Origin: Lachnospiraceae bacterium
GTDB lineage: Bacteria > Bacillota > Clostridia > Lachnospirales > Lachnospiraceae
NCBI GenBank assembly: GCA_017411305.1
Contig: JAFQQI010000005.1
Coordinates: 1 to 57,096 of the forward strand
Length of the DNA: 57,096 nt
Reading direction: 5' to 3'
The position numbers were made by a program, and so were the translations under genes. Below, piece by piece: positions 26,012 to 33,959 of this stretch (the stretch's first letter is position 1; every line of letters begins with the position of its first letter). The notes beneath the pieces are model-generated. The model saw only the letters and a list, made by a program, of their open reading frames with translations, was not told the origin of the DNA and did no database searches.

Positions 26012-26509
26012 TTAATAAGTTTTTTTGATTTCCCCGCAGGCAATTCGAGTGCCGGAATTACCGGCAGGCTGTGACTTAAAGTCATCAGAAGCAGAGTGTA
26101 TGATGACAGACTTGCCGATGATTTCTTCAATGGTAAACCGTTTGTCATAAAAGGACATCCAAGCATAACCTTGATTGGCAAGAAGAGGAAGCATATCACC
26201 GGCATGCATAGGATGAGGCATATTGCCGGGATTATAGTGTCCTCCGGCACTGTCAAAGTTACCGCGGCAACTGCCGAATTCATGAATATGCATTGCATAG
26301 AAATCGGAGGAGTTCGGTTCATCGATGCTTGGCAAACCGAAAAACTCGGCTTCCACCAGAACACCGCCGTAGGAGGTTTGGTAGAATTTTACCAGTCCGC
26401 TGATTTGTGGATTGTTTGTATTGCCTGTTATCCATGCGGTGGCTTCGGGACGTTCGTAGGTAAGGAGCCCGGTAAAGGCGATTCTGGGTGTTACTTCATA
26501 ATGAGCCAT
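26012..26509 (-). CDS. Cu/Zn superoxide dismutase family protein
   Basis: The 165-residue product aligns by motif to SodC: copper ligands in AMHIHEFGSC, the shared zinc region GGHYNPGNMPHPMHAGDML and the late SVIIHSASDDF with GNSGTRIACGEI. The Cys pair for the disulfide is present (GSC and IAC). It has no signal peptide, whereas most bacterial SodC proteins are exported, so a cytosolic place is predicted. The ATG at 26509 is used because AAGGA lies 9 bp upstream; a longer frame has none. The family normally dismutates superoxide, but metal loading in an anaerobe is uncertain. Confidence 0.85.
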   Translation of the reverse strand: MAHYEVTPRIAFTGLLTYERPEATAWITGNTNNPQISGLVKFYQTSYGGVLVEAEFFGLPSIDEPNSSDFYAMHIHEFGSCRGNFDSAGGHYNPGNMPHPMHAGDMLPLLANQGYAWMSFYDKRFTIEEIIGKSVIIHSASDDFKSQPAGNSGTRIACGEIKKTY

Positions 26510-26683
26510 AATAGTATCCTTAATTGAAGTTTTATTTATGATATGCAAAAAGAAGCAATTTGGCGAAAAGGGTGTCGGAGAATATCGAAATTGATTGAAA
26601 GCAGTTTGTTTGCCGAAAAAAAGACAGTGTGTTAAAATGATAAGCAAGCGCAATACAAGGAGAAGACAGGAAAGGGCAAAAGC

Positions 26684-28021
26684 ATGGCAACAGTCAGGAA
26701 TATGACAGAAGGAAGACCGGGAAAGTTAATATTTCAATTTGCATTGTCCTTAATGTTGGGAAATATATTTCAGCAGATGTATACCTTTATGGATACGCTG
26801 GTGGTAGGACGATGCCTGGGAGTTAGCGCGCTTGCCGCACTTGGTGCAACGGAATGGCTTGTATTTTTGATGTTTGGATGTGTACAGGGAATAACCCAGG
26901 GATTTTCTGTTTTTATTTCTCAATGTTTTGGAAGCGGAGAGAAGAATAAATTGAAAAAGGCAATTGCACATTCTGTGTATCTGAGCTTGCTACTTTCTGT
27001 TGTGTTAACGGTAATAGGTGTTTTGGGCTGTAAACCGATGCTGCAAATTATGGGAACACCCAAAGAGGTTCTTGGGTATGCCGCGGATTATTTACTGGTT
27101 TTGTACGGTGCAGTAAGTGTTTCCGTTTTTTATAATTTGTTTGCAGCAATTTTGCGGGGAGTAGGCGACAGTACCACGCCGCTGAAAGCGGTGACAATTG
27201 CATCTGTTTGCAATATTGTGTTGGATATTTTGTTTGTGGCTGGTTTTGGATGGGGAATCCGGGGAGCTGCTATTGCTACAGTGTTGGCACAAATGATATC
27301 GGTAGGATATTGTTTGTGGGTATTAAGAAATGAAGCGGTGCTATGGCCCGGAAAGGATGCTTTTGTGCCGGATACCGCATATATGCAAAAAATGCTGTTG
27401 TTGGGAATCCCGCTGGGGATGCAGAATATCATAACAGCATTGGGCGGCGTGATTGTACAATCGGTGATTAATGGCTTCGGAGTCATCTTTATTGCAGGAT
27501 TTACGGCTGCGAACAAGCTATATGGACTATTAGAGACAGCGGCTTCTTCTTATGGATATGGAGTGGCTTCCTTTACAGGGCAAAATAAAGGGGCGGGTCT
27601 TTATGACCGTATTAAGCAAGGATTCCGTGAAGCAAGTATTCTGGGAGTTGCAACAGCATATGTGATGTCGGCTGTCATGTTTCTTTTGGGAAAACCGATT
27701 ATGAAATGCTTTGTAACGGGAACTGCAGATGCGATAGCGGAGATGTTGACAATCGGATATGAGTTTTTAGTGATATTGGCGATTTTCTTTCCGCTACTCT
27801 ATTTACTTTACATATGGAGAGCCTGTATTCAGGGAATGGGAAATACGCTGATTCCTATGACTTCAAGTATGATACAGCTGGTAATGAGAGTGCTTTGTGC
27901 GGTGTTATTGACAAAGGTTATCGGACAAAGCGGGATTTTCTGGGGAGAGATTTTGGCATGGTTAGGGGCAGATGCGTTGCTGCTTTTGACGTATTATTAT
28001 ATGATGGTTGATAAGAAATGA
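26684..28021 (+). CDS. MATE-family efflux transporter
   Basis: The 445-residue membrane protein has about 12 hydrophobic segments in two related halves. It has MATE signatures: GRPGKLIFQFALSLMLGNIFQQMY, TLVVGRCLGVSALAALGATEW, AAILRGVGDSTTPL and VASFTGQNKGAG. It is a cation-coupled exporter of drugs or metabolites in the cytoplasmic membrane. The substrate cannot be predicted. A DUF6688 gene starts 16 bp downstream. Confidence 0.92.
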   Translation: MATVRNMTEGRPGKLIFQFALSLMLGNIFQQMYTFMDTLVVGRCLGVSALAALGATEWLVFLMFGCVQGITQGFSVFISQCFGSGEKNKLKKAIAHSVYLSLLLSVVLTVIGVLGCKPMLQIMGTPKEVLGYAADYLLVLYGAVSVSVFYNLFAAILRGVGDSTTPLKAVTIASVCNIVLDILFVAGFGWGIRGAAIATVLAQMISVGYCLWVLRNEAVLWPGKDAFVPDTAYMQKMLLLGIPLGMQNIITALGGVIVQSVINGFGVIFIAGFTAANKLYGLLETAASSYGYGVASFTGQNKGAGLYDRIKQGFREASILGVATAYVMSAVMFLLGKPIMKCFVTGTADAIAEMLTIGYEFLVILAIFFPLLYLLYIWRACIQGMGNTLIPMTSSMIQLVMRVLCAVLLTKVIGQSGIFWGEILAWLGADALLLLTYYYMMVDKK

Positions 28022-28037
28022 GCTGAAAGGAGCAGTC

Positions 28038-29180
28038 ATGGAAGAGATATTAGTGATGTTACTGCTTGTAGTGCTGGCACTTTTGCCGGTTCTGCTGATA
28101 GCGCTGGATATTGTATTTGCGGTAAAGAAGAAGGAAAGACCGATATTTGAGCTGTCAGCTTTTTTTGTGGGCGGCATTTATGTGATGTTTGCCTATATTC
28201 TTTGGGATGTGCCGGACTATACCACCTCTTTGAATGTTTATGGGACATCCAATATGCATGAGCCCTTTGCCATGATACATATGCCTGCAGTTATGGTGTT
28301 TGCGGTTTGGGGTTTCCTTAGCTATTTTGTTCTGAAGTTCGGACGAAAGAAGCTGCCGCCTTTGGCAGAGGTGTTTTTGTTGGCGGGACTATATGTGGGC
28401 TGTGGACTAAGCTGCGTATGGCTGTTTCAGCTGCTGTGCGGAGCAAGACCGTCGATGTCTGCAGAATTTCCGGGTTGGAAGGTAGGTCCGTACGGAAACA
28501 CGTTTGATATGTTTATGATGTTATGCCTGTGTGTGGTGCCTATCCTTTTTCTGATTCATGCCATTCATTTGCTTGTGCGCCTGATAAAAGAAAAGGCAGA
28601 AAAACAAGTCGGATTACAGTATCAGAATCCGCTGATTCAGAAAATGAATCAGTGGCTTTTGCAAAGCATCAATCTGTTTTGGGTGGCATTTCTCGCGTTG
28701 GTGCCGGTGCTGGGTATTTTGGTAATGTTGCTTTGTCTGTTTGGACAACAGCCTGACAGTTTTATTTTGGCATTTACCCAGACCAGTGATTGGGTTTTGT
28801 CAAAAGAAATCGCGCCACCGCCGGTGGCATATGATACCCATTATTTATGCACAGTGTCTTTGCGGGGACATAGAAAGCTGGTAAAGCCTATCCGCTTCGG
28901 TATGCGCCGGGGAGAAAAGATTGTGGTAAACAGGCAGCTTTGCGTGGCAAATGCTTTTGAACAGCTTATAGAAGAGCGTGCTCCGAAGTTTCATAGAGCA
29001 GTAAGACAGTTTTACGATACATACGGTTATCCGATTTCCAGACATATCAATCATGCCTGGAGCGCAGATATTGTGTATCTGATGATGAAGCCGCTAGAGT
29101 GGATTTTTGTTGCGGTGTTGTATTTATTCGATGAAAAGCCGGAGAATAGAATTTGCAGTCAGTATTTACCTAAAGAATAG
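28038..29180 (+). CDS. DUF6688-like membrane protein
   Basis: The ATG at 28038 follows AAAGGAG and gives 380 residues. Six or so hydrophobic segments (about 5-25, 40-60, 75-95, 115-135, 160-180, 220-245) precede a soluble C-terminal domain of about 130 residues with HYLCTVSLRGHRKLVKPIRFGMRRG and KFHRAVRQFYDTYGYPISRHI. The best family guess is DUF6688, of unknown function. A short degenerate copy of its C-terminal part lies at 31707-31844. It follows the MATE gene closely and may be co-transcribed. Confidence 0.7.
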   Translation: MEEILVMLLLVVLALLPVLLIALDIVFAVKKKERPIFELSAFFVGGIYVMFAYILWDVPDYTTSLNVYGTSNMHEPFAMIHMPAVMVFAVWGFLSYFVLKFGRKKLPPLAEVFLLAGLYVGCGLSCVWLFQLLCGARPSMSAEFPGWKVGPYGNTFDMFMMLCLCVVPILFLIHAIHLLVRLIKEKAEKQVGLQYQNPLIQKMNQWLLQSINLFWVAFLALVPVLGILVMLLCLFGQQPDSFILAFTQTSDWVLSKEIAPPPVAYDTHYLCTVSLRGHRKLVKPIRFGMRRGEKIVVNRQLCVANAFEQLIEERAPKFHRAVRQFYDTYGYPISRHINHAWSADIVYLMMKPLEWIFVAVLYLFDEKPENRICSQYLPKE

Positions 29181-29231
29181 GTGTGGCTAAGTAATTAAGA
29201 AATGTTTGGGAAAAGATACGGAGAAATAATT

Positions 29232-29552
29232 GTGAAAACGACAGTTCTTAGGTGGCTTACATTGATGGGTGCAGTTTTGACTTTAATAGTGACAGTGTTA
29301 ATGTGGGTAAGAATTAACCAGCAGAATGTAAGCTATGAAGAGGTTGAAGCATTTTCCGGATATGAGGTATACAAAGGAAGCTATGCTACGATGTATTTTG
29401 CAAATGGTAAAATGTATTCTAATATAGTCGGTATAAAGACAGATGGAATTGCATTTTATATTTATCTGGGAGCTTTGATGAGTACGGTTGTTTTTCTGAC
29501 GCTACACGTTGTATTTGTGAAGAAAAGCGATGAAAGGACACGATATGATTAA
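29232..29552 (+). CDS. Small membrane protein, unknown function
   Basis: A GTG at 29232 with GGAGA 7 bp upstream gives 106 residues; an ATG at 29202 has no ribosome site. Two hydrophobic helices (about 5-25 and 75-98) flank an external loop of about 50 residues rich in Tyr and Gly (SGYEVYKGSYATMYFANG). I recognise no family. Its 3' end overlaps the next start by 8 bp, so the genes are translationally linked. Confidence 0.65.
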   Translation: MKTTVLRWLTLMGAVLTLIVTVLMWVRINQQNVSYEEVEAFSGYEVYKGSYATMYFANGKMYSNIVGIKTDGIAFYIYLGALMSTVVFLTLHVVFVKKSDERTRYD

Positions 29553-30225
29553 TTCTTTTGATGAATTTTGTGATAAATTATTGGAATGCGGATTTTCTAT
29601 GGGTGGTGGTAATGCCAAAGGAATCTATGCAATTATTCCGTTTGACTGGAAAACTTCTATTCCGGGATGTCCCATAGTATGGCATACGGGAGATGCGGAA
29701 ACAGACCCTTGGGAGTGGAGAATGCGGGTGCTGGAGGAGCGGGATGATATTGCCTATGGAAAGGTTTTCTTTGGCAGCGGCGGATACATTACAAAGGAAT
29801 GGTATCCCTATTTTCTGGCAGTCCGCAGACAGGGACTTATTTTTGATGAGTGGTATCATGAAGGAAAAGCCGGTTTATTGGAGAAGAAGATATATGAAGC
29901 CATCGAGCAAAATGAGCATATGGCACTTCATGATTTGAAAAAAGAATGTGGTATTACCAAGGAAAGTTCCGGGCAATTTGATAGGGCACTTATCAATCTG
30001 CAAAGGAATCTGTTTATTACCATGTGCGGAAGAAAACAAAAGGTAAGCAGCTTGGGGAAACCATACGGCTGGAACAGCACGGTGTTTACTACCGTGGAGA
30101 ATTTCTGGGGTGAGGATTTGACACCGGATATCTCTGCAGACGAGGCGTATGATAAGATAAAAGAGCGCATTTTGTTTTTGAATCCAAAAGCAGTGGAAAA
30201 GGATATTAAGAAGTTTATTGGCTAA
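29545..30225 (+). CDS. AlkZ-related protein
   Basis: The ATG at 29545 lies 6 bp after AAAGGA and gives 226 residues. The protein resembles the short AlkZ-related group of Firmicutes: DPWEWRMRVLEERDDIAYGKVFFG and then a winged-helix-like segment with KKECGITKESSGQFDRALINLQRN. AlkZ proteins are DNA glycosylases that unhook crosslinks, but these shorter relatives lack proof of glycosylase activity. The gene overlaps the preceding membrane-protein gene. Assignment is from motif memory only. Confidence 0.7.
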   Translation: MINSFDEFCDKLLECGFSMGGGNAKGIYAIIPFDWKTSIPGCPIVWHTGDAETDPWEWRMRVLEERDDIAYGKVFFGSGGYITKEWYPYFLAVRRQGLIFDEWYHEGKAGLLEKKIYEAIEQNEHMALHDLKKECGITKESSGQFDRALINLQRNLFITMCGRKQKVSSLGKPYGWNSTVFTTVENFWGEDLTPDISADEAYDKIKERILFLNPKAVEKDIKKFIG

Positions 30226-30251
30226 GAGAAACGGAATTGTGAGGAGAGCAA

Positions 30252-30638
30252 ATGAAGAATTATACGCAGGTATATGTAAAAAACAGTTTTGAAGCGGCAG
30301 AAATGTACTGTAAAGCTTTTGGTGCAGAGATTACGCGTGAGTTTATAAATGAGGATAATACTTTTTATGAGCACTGTGAATTATCGGTAGGCGGAGAAGG
30401 GTTTTTGGCGTTGGCAGAAGCAAAAAATCCATGTGATATCGATGTGGTCCACAAGTACAAATGGGAAACCATGACTTTTAATGTATTTGAGATGGGAACC
30501 GAGGAAGCAGTCTATAAGGCGTTTGAGGTTTTGAGCGAAGGTGGCGTGGTCCTTGAACCGATTCATGAACTTCCGTGGAGTAAATGTAATGCCACAATTA
30601 TTGATAAATATGGAGTGTGCTGGTGGATTTCGATATAG
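30252..30638 (+). CDS. VOC-family (PhnB-like) protein
   Basis: The 128-residue protein has the glyoxalase/VOC fold pattern: YVKNSFEAAEMYCKAFGAEI at the start and a C-terminal half ending ELPWSKCNATIIDKYGVCWWISI, as in PhnB-like proteins. Members bind metal or small ligands; some confer fosfomycin or bleomycin tolerance, but that cannot be claimed here. GAGGAG precedes the ATG, and a terminator follows. Confidence 0.85.
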   Translation: MKNYTQVYVKNSFEAAEMYCKAFGAEITREFINEDNTFYEHCELSVGGEGFLALAEAKNPCDIDVVHKYKWETMTFNVFEMGTEEAVYKAFEVLSEGGVVLEPIHELPWSKCNATIIDKYGVCWWISI

Positions 30639-30655
30639 TAAAATAACTGGTGTGA

Positions 30656-30699
30656 GAAAAGGGTGTGAGAAAAGGTATCACACCTTTTCCATTTTTTTG
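30656..30699 (+). terminator. Terminator after the VOC gene
   Basis: GAAAAGGGTGTGA pairs with TCACACCTTTTC (one bulge), followed by seven T residues. Confidence 0.85.
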
Positions 30700-30727
30700 A
30701 TAGGTTTAGATAACTAAATATTAAATA

Positions 30728-30756
30728 TTTACTATCATAAACTTGTATGATATACT
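30728..30756 (+). promoter_or_regulatory. Promoter of the HTH-Fic gene
   Basis: TTTACT (30728-30733), a 17-bp spacer and TATACT (30751-30756). The spacer and its flanks are AT-rich with short inverted repeats (ATCATA/TATGAT), which may be the operator for the gene's own HTH domain. Confidence 0.65.
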
Positions 30757-30784
30757 ATAGATACTTTGAAAGGTGGTAGATGGC

Positions 30785-31708
30785 ATGATTTCGTACAAAA
30801 AGTTATTCTTGCTGATGGAAGAAAGAGAAATATCCAAAGAAAAACTGAAAAATGCAATCGGGATATCTTCGGCGACTATGGCAAAGTTGGCAAAGAATGA
30901 AGAGGTTGCAATGTCAACAATATATGCATTGTGCAATTACTTTGATTGTCAGCCCGGTGCCATTTTATCATACGAAAAAGAAATTGATGAAAATTCAATT
31001 TTATTTAAGCTCAGAGAAGAACAAAGCATGAAATTAAAAGGTGGTTTATATCATCAAACACAAATCAGGCTGGCATACAATTCAAATCACATGGAAGGCA
31101 GCAGATTGACAGAAGATCAAACGAGAAGCATATATGAAACACGAACAATAGGTGTTACCGACGGGTATGAAAATATTGATGATATTATTGAAACTGTAAA
31201 TCATTTCAGATGCTTTGATTATATTCTGAGGGTTGCAGACAAAGAAGTGTCAGAAGATATCATAAAGCATATCCATTTGGTGTTAAAAAGCGGAACAACA
31301 GATAGTGAGAAAGAGTGGTTTGCCGTCGGAGAATATAAAAAAAGACCTAATATGATCGGTGATATGGTTGATACAACACATCCGACTAAAGTGGCATATG
31401 AGATGAAGCAATTATTAAAAGAATATAGAGAGAACGATAATATAACATTTGAAGATATCATTGATTTTCATTATAGGTTTGAGAAGATACATCCTTTTCA
31501 GGACGGTAATGGCCGTGTCGGCCGATTGATAATGTTTAAGGAATGCTTAAAAAATAATATTCCGCCATTCATTGTCGAAGATGTATCAAAGGAATATTAC
31601 AGAAGAGGGTTAAAAGAATATTTAACAGAAAAAGGTTTTTTGCAGGAAACATGCAGAGCGGCTCAGGATGCATATAAAAAGTTATTAGAGTATTTTGAAT
31701 ATATTTGA
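30785..31708 (+). CDS. Fic-domain AMPylase-like protein with N-terminal HTH
   Basis: The 307-residue protein starts at an ATG after AAAGGTGG. Residues 1-65 are a Cro/C1 HTH of the short Firmicute type (YKKLFLLMEEREISKEKL ... CNYFDCQPGAIL). The Fic domain follows, with the complete active loop HPFQDGNGRVGRL (about 233-245). An S-x3-E-G inhibitory motif (SNHMEG, about 102-107) sits before the Fic core, the arrangement of class II Fic proteins. Fic enzymes transfer AMP or other phosphates to target proteins. The fused HTH points to self-regulated expression. Targets are unknown. Confidence 0.92.
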   Translation: MISYKKLFLLMEEREISKEKLKNAIGISSATMAKLAKNEEVAMSTIYALCNYFDCQPGAILSYEKEIDENSILFKLREEQSMKLKGGLYHQTQIRLAYNSNHMEGSRLTEDQTRSIYETRTIGVTDGYENIDDIIETVNHFRCFDYILRVADKEVSEDIIKHIHLVLKSGTTDSEKEWFAVGEYKKRPNMIGDMVDTTHPTKVAYEMKQLLKEYRENDNITFEDIIDFHYRFEKIHPFQDGNGRVGRLIMFKECLKNNIPPFIVEDVSKEYYRRGLKEYLTEKGFLQETCRAAQDAYKKLLEYFEYI

Positions 31709-31844
31709 GAATGGGAAAATAGAAGAATGCACGCCGAGGTTCCACAGAGCGGTGAGACGGTTTTATGATATTTATGGGTATCCGATATTGAGCTTTCGGA
31801 AAAAAGATTTGTCGCTTAATTCATACAATTCGGGGGATGTATAA
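31707..31844 (+). pseudogene. Degenerate DUF6688 C-terminal fragment
   Basis: In one frame this stretch encodes TPRFHRAVRRFYDIYGYPI, closely matching APKFHRAVRQFYDTYGYPI in the intact gene at 28038-29180, then diverges and stops at 31842. It has no start codon or ribosome site. It begins right at the Fic stop. It is best read as the scar of a second DUF6688 gene, possibly lost when the Fic gene arrived. Confidence 0.75.
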
Positions 31845-31859
31845 AAATGGCTGTCATTC

Positions 31860-31888
31860 TTGTAAAGTTACCCATAATATGCTACAAT
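31860..31888 (+). promoter_or_regulatory. Promoter of the 174-residue protein gene
   Basis: TTGTAA (31860-31865), a 17-bp spacer and TACAAT (31883-31888), 48 bp before the ATG. It also lies upstream of the RT-associated RNA and could feed that region by read-through. Confidence 0.7.
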
Positions 31889-31936
31889 TTCACATAAGAA
31901 TATTGGGGTGTCAAAGAGCTTTAAGGAGGGGTGTTT

Positions 31937-32461
31937 ATGGGATTTTTAGATAATTTATTAAAGAAGGAAGCCAGAAAAATTATTTCCGGAGTGGTAGACA
32001 GTGTAGTTGATAACGTGCTTGATGGTGCAAAAGAAGCTGTGAATCAGAGTGGCATCAGCGGCAATGTGCAAAAGAAGACACAGACGGCAATTAACCGTGC
32101 GAGTGAAGCAAGTGCGGTTTGTAACGAGGAAGAAAGTTGCTATGGGAAGGAATCTGTAGTGCGTGCGCGTATGGAACAGTGCCTTACAAGGGAATTTCCC
32201 GGTTATACACTGAGAAAGAATGTGAGCGCTTCTGAAATCGGAACGTATGACATTGCGTGGACATATACATACGGTATTTACCGTGACGGACAGGCAGTTG
32301 CCATGATTAACCTGCTTGCCGGAGCTAACGACTATAAGAGAAAGATTGTTTTGCAGTCTAAGACTGCCTGCAGAAATGCAGGAATAGGCTATGTTCATTT
32401 TATTTTACGTCTTCCCAACAGAAGCAGTTATGTTGCGCAGCAGCTTCGCAGTATTCTGTAA
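31937..32461 (+). CDS. Uncharacterised protein (174 aa)
   Basis: The ATG at 31937 follows AGGAGGGG. The N-terminal about 60 residues look amphipathic and helical (FLDNLLKKEARKIISGVVDSVVDNVLDGAKEAV), like a membrane-associating or self-assembling helix. The C-terminal part (about 70-174) is a compact mixed domain with SASEIGTYDIAWTYTYGIYRDGQAVAMINLLAGAND and NAGIGYVHFILRLPN. That order recalls PD-(D/E)XK-like or small nuclease folds, but no clear active site is seen, so no function is given. It lies directly before the RT-linked RNA, 30 bp away, and could belong to that system or just be a neighbour. Confidence 0.7.
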   Translation: MGFLDNLLKKEARKIISGVVDSVVDNVLDGAKEAVNQSGISGNVQKKTQTAINRASEASAVCNEEESCYGKESVVRARMEQCLTREFPGYTLRKNVSASEIGTYDIAWTYTYGIYRDGQAVAMINLLAGANDYKRKIVLQSKTACRNAGIGYVHFILRLPNRSSYVAQQLRSIL

Positions 32462-32490
32462 GAGAGACAGAACAGTTAAATAATTTCAGC

Positions 32491-32639
32491 AAAAAAGAGA
32501 GAAATGCAATGTAACATTGCGCCCGTTTAGGATGAAGCATATTTTTTACCGATAGGCGTTTTGCGGGCGACGGAAATATGTTAAGTCCGGTACCATAAGC
32601 ACGGCTTTATGGTTTCAAAGCTGTTTCTCTCTTTTTTTT
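32491..32639 (+). ncRNA. Structured RNA upstream of the reverse transcriptase
   Basis: A 149-nt stretch closed by an uninterrupted 14-bp stem: AAAAAAGAGAGAAA (32491-32504) pairs with TTTCTCTCTTTTTT (32624-32637), ending in eight T residues. Inside are a 6-bp hairpin GCAATG-TAA-CATTGC (32506-32520), a GCCCG/CGGGC helix (32521-32525 with 32564-32568), AGCATATTT with AAATATGTT (32536-32544 with 32574-32582), and ACCATAAGC with GCTTTATGGT (32592-32613). The second and third helices interleave, forming a pseudoknot. No coding frame fits. The RNA ends 56 bp before an RT gene, the place where template RNAs of retrons and DRT systems lie. A weak promoter (TTCTGT, 17 bp, TAAATA) would start transcription near 32490. 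Confidence 0.75.
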
Positions 32640-32695
32640 GTAGAAAAAAGTATCGATAGAGTAGGTCATGGGATGGCTAAGGAGAATGGTTTGGG

Positions 32696-33907
32696 ATGAA
32701 AATTGTGCAGAAAGCATCCCTTGCTCAATGCTGGTGGGATTTTTTAGATTATAAAATAGAAAAGCAGCACTTATCAAAGCGCGAGGAACAGGAAATCAGT
32801 GATTTTATTGAGGAGAAGCAGTATGCTCTCTTATGTTGTGATTTGGAGGAAGGGCTTTTTCCCGGAAGTCTTCCGGCCAAAAAGACCATCAATAAGATAG
32901 GGACAGGAAAAAAGAGAGTGGTTTATACATTTGAAGGTGCGGATGGTATTTTCTTAAAATTCATTGCATTTCAATTGTTTGCCTATGATGATGTGTTTGC
33001 ATCCAATTGTTATGCGTTTCGCCGTGGATTTGGTGTTAAGGAGGCACTTCGGCGTTTGCTTACGGATAAAAGAGTAGCAAACAGTTATTGCCTAAAGGTA
33101 GACATCAGTAACTATTTTAATTCTATTAATGTGGAATTGTTGATAGAGAAGCTTTTTTTTATAAAGCAGAGAGATGATGTACTTTATGAGATGTTCGTGC
33201 GGATTCTCCGAGAAAAAAGGGTGTGCGAGAACGGTAATATGAAAGAAGAGGCACACGGTGCTATGGCAGGCACACCGATAGCGCCATTTCTTGCTAATTT
33301 GTATATGGCAGATGTAGATGCTTATTTTGAAAAAGAAGATGTGCTGTATTTCAGATATTCTGATGATATTCTTTTGTTTGCAGAAAGCAGAGAACTTCTG
33401 GAGGTGCGAAAACAGCAGCTTTATGAGATGATAACTCAGTTGGGACTTACGATAAATCCGAAGAAAGAAGTAATTTATCGGCCGGAAGAGGCAATAGAAT
33501 TTCTGGGTTTTGCCTATCGGAAGGGACAGATTGATTTGTCTGATACGACGATTCGGAAGATAAAAGCCAAAATAAAAAGAAAGGCCCGGGCGCTTCGTAG
33601 GTGGCAGATAAAAAAAGGCCTTTCACCGGAAAAAGCGGCAATCGGGTTTGTACATGCCATGAACCGTAAGTTTTATGGCAGTAATTCCGTAGAGGAATGT
33701 GAAGATGAATTTTGCTGGAGCAGATGGTTTTTCCCTAATCTGACAACAGATATAGGACTTAAGGAAGTGGATGCGTATATGCAACAGTATATCAGGTATA
33801 CCGTTACGGGCAGACACTACAAGGGAAACTATCGTATTCGATATGAGACCTTAAAGGAATGGGGGTATCGCAGTCTGGTACATGAATACTACATGTGTAG
33901 AGATTGA
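32696..33907 (+). CDS. Stand-alone reverse transcriptase of unassigned lineage
   Basis: The 403-residue protein has all core RT blocks: CYAFRRGFGVKEAL (about 105-118), motif A CLKVDISNYFNSI with Asp136, block 4 GTPIAPFLANLYMADVD (192-208), the catalytic FRYSDDILLF (Asp223/224), LGLTINPKKEVIY, and EFLGFAYRKGQIDLS. A basic thumb follows (KIKAKIKRKARALRRWQIKKG), then a C-terminal extension of about 65 residues (VTGRHYKGNYRIRYETLKEW...). It has no maturase, endonuclease or protease domain. YSDD replaces the usual YADD. It lacks the clear signatures I know for retron, DGR or group II intron RTs, so an 'unknown group' or DRT-like type is likely. AAGGAG lies 11 bp before the ATG. The upstream structured RNA is its likely partner. 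Confidence 0.88.
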   Translation: MKIVQKASLAQCWWDFLDYKIEKQHLSKREEQEISDFIEEKQYALLCCDLEEGLFPGSLPAKKTINKIGTGKKRVVYTFEGADGIFLKFIAFQLFAYDDVFASNCYAFRRGFGVKEALRRLLTDKRVANSYCLKVDISNYFNSINVELLIEKLFFIKQRDDVLYEMFVRILREKRVCENGNMKEEAHGAMAGTPIAPFLANLYMADVDAYFEKEDVLYFRYSDDILLFAESRELLEVRKQQLYEMITQLGLTINPKKEVIYRPEEAIEFLGFAYRKGQIDLSDTTIRKIKAKIKRKARALRRWQIKKGLSPEKAAIGFVHAMNRKFYGSNSVEECEDEFCWSRWFFPNLTTDIGLKEVDAYMQQYIRYTVTGRHYKGNYRIRYETLKEWGYRSLVHEYYMCRD

Positions 33908-33959
33908 GACATTGTAGAATGTAATAATTATACATAGAAATTAAGAGAGGAAATTGTAC

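Noticed and set aside
30785-31708. Fic protein as part of a classic toxin-antitoxin pair
   Set aside because: No separate antitoxin gene is adjacent; the inhibitory motif is within the protein itself.
32491-33907. Classification of the RT as a retron or DGR
   Set aside because: No retron-type accessory or clear msr/msd layout, and no adenine-biased template/variable repeat pair or Avd-like gene was seen. The RNA lacks group II intron ribozyme features.
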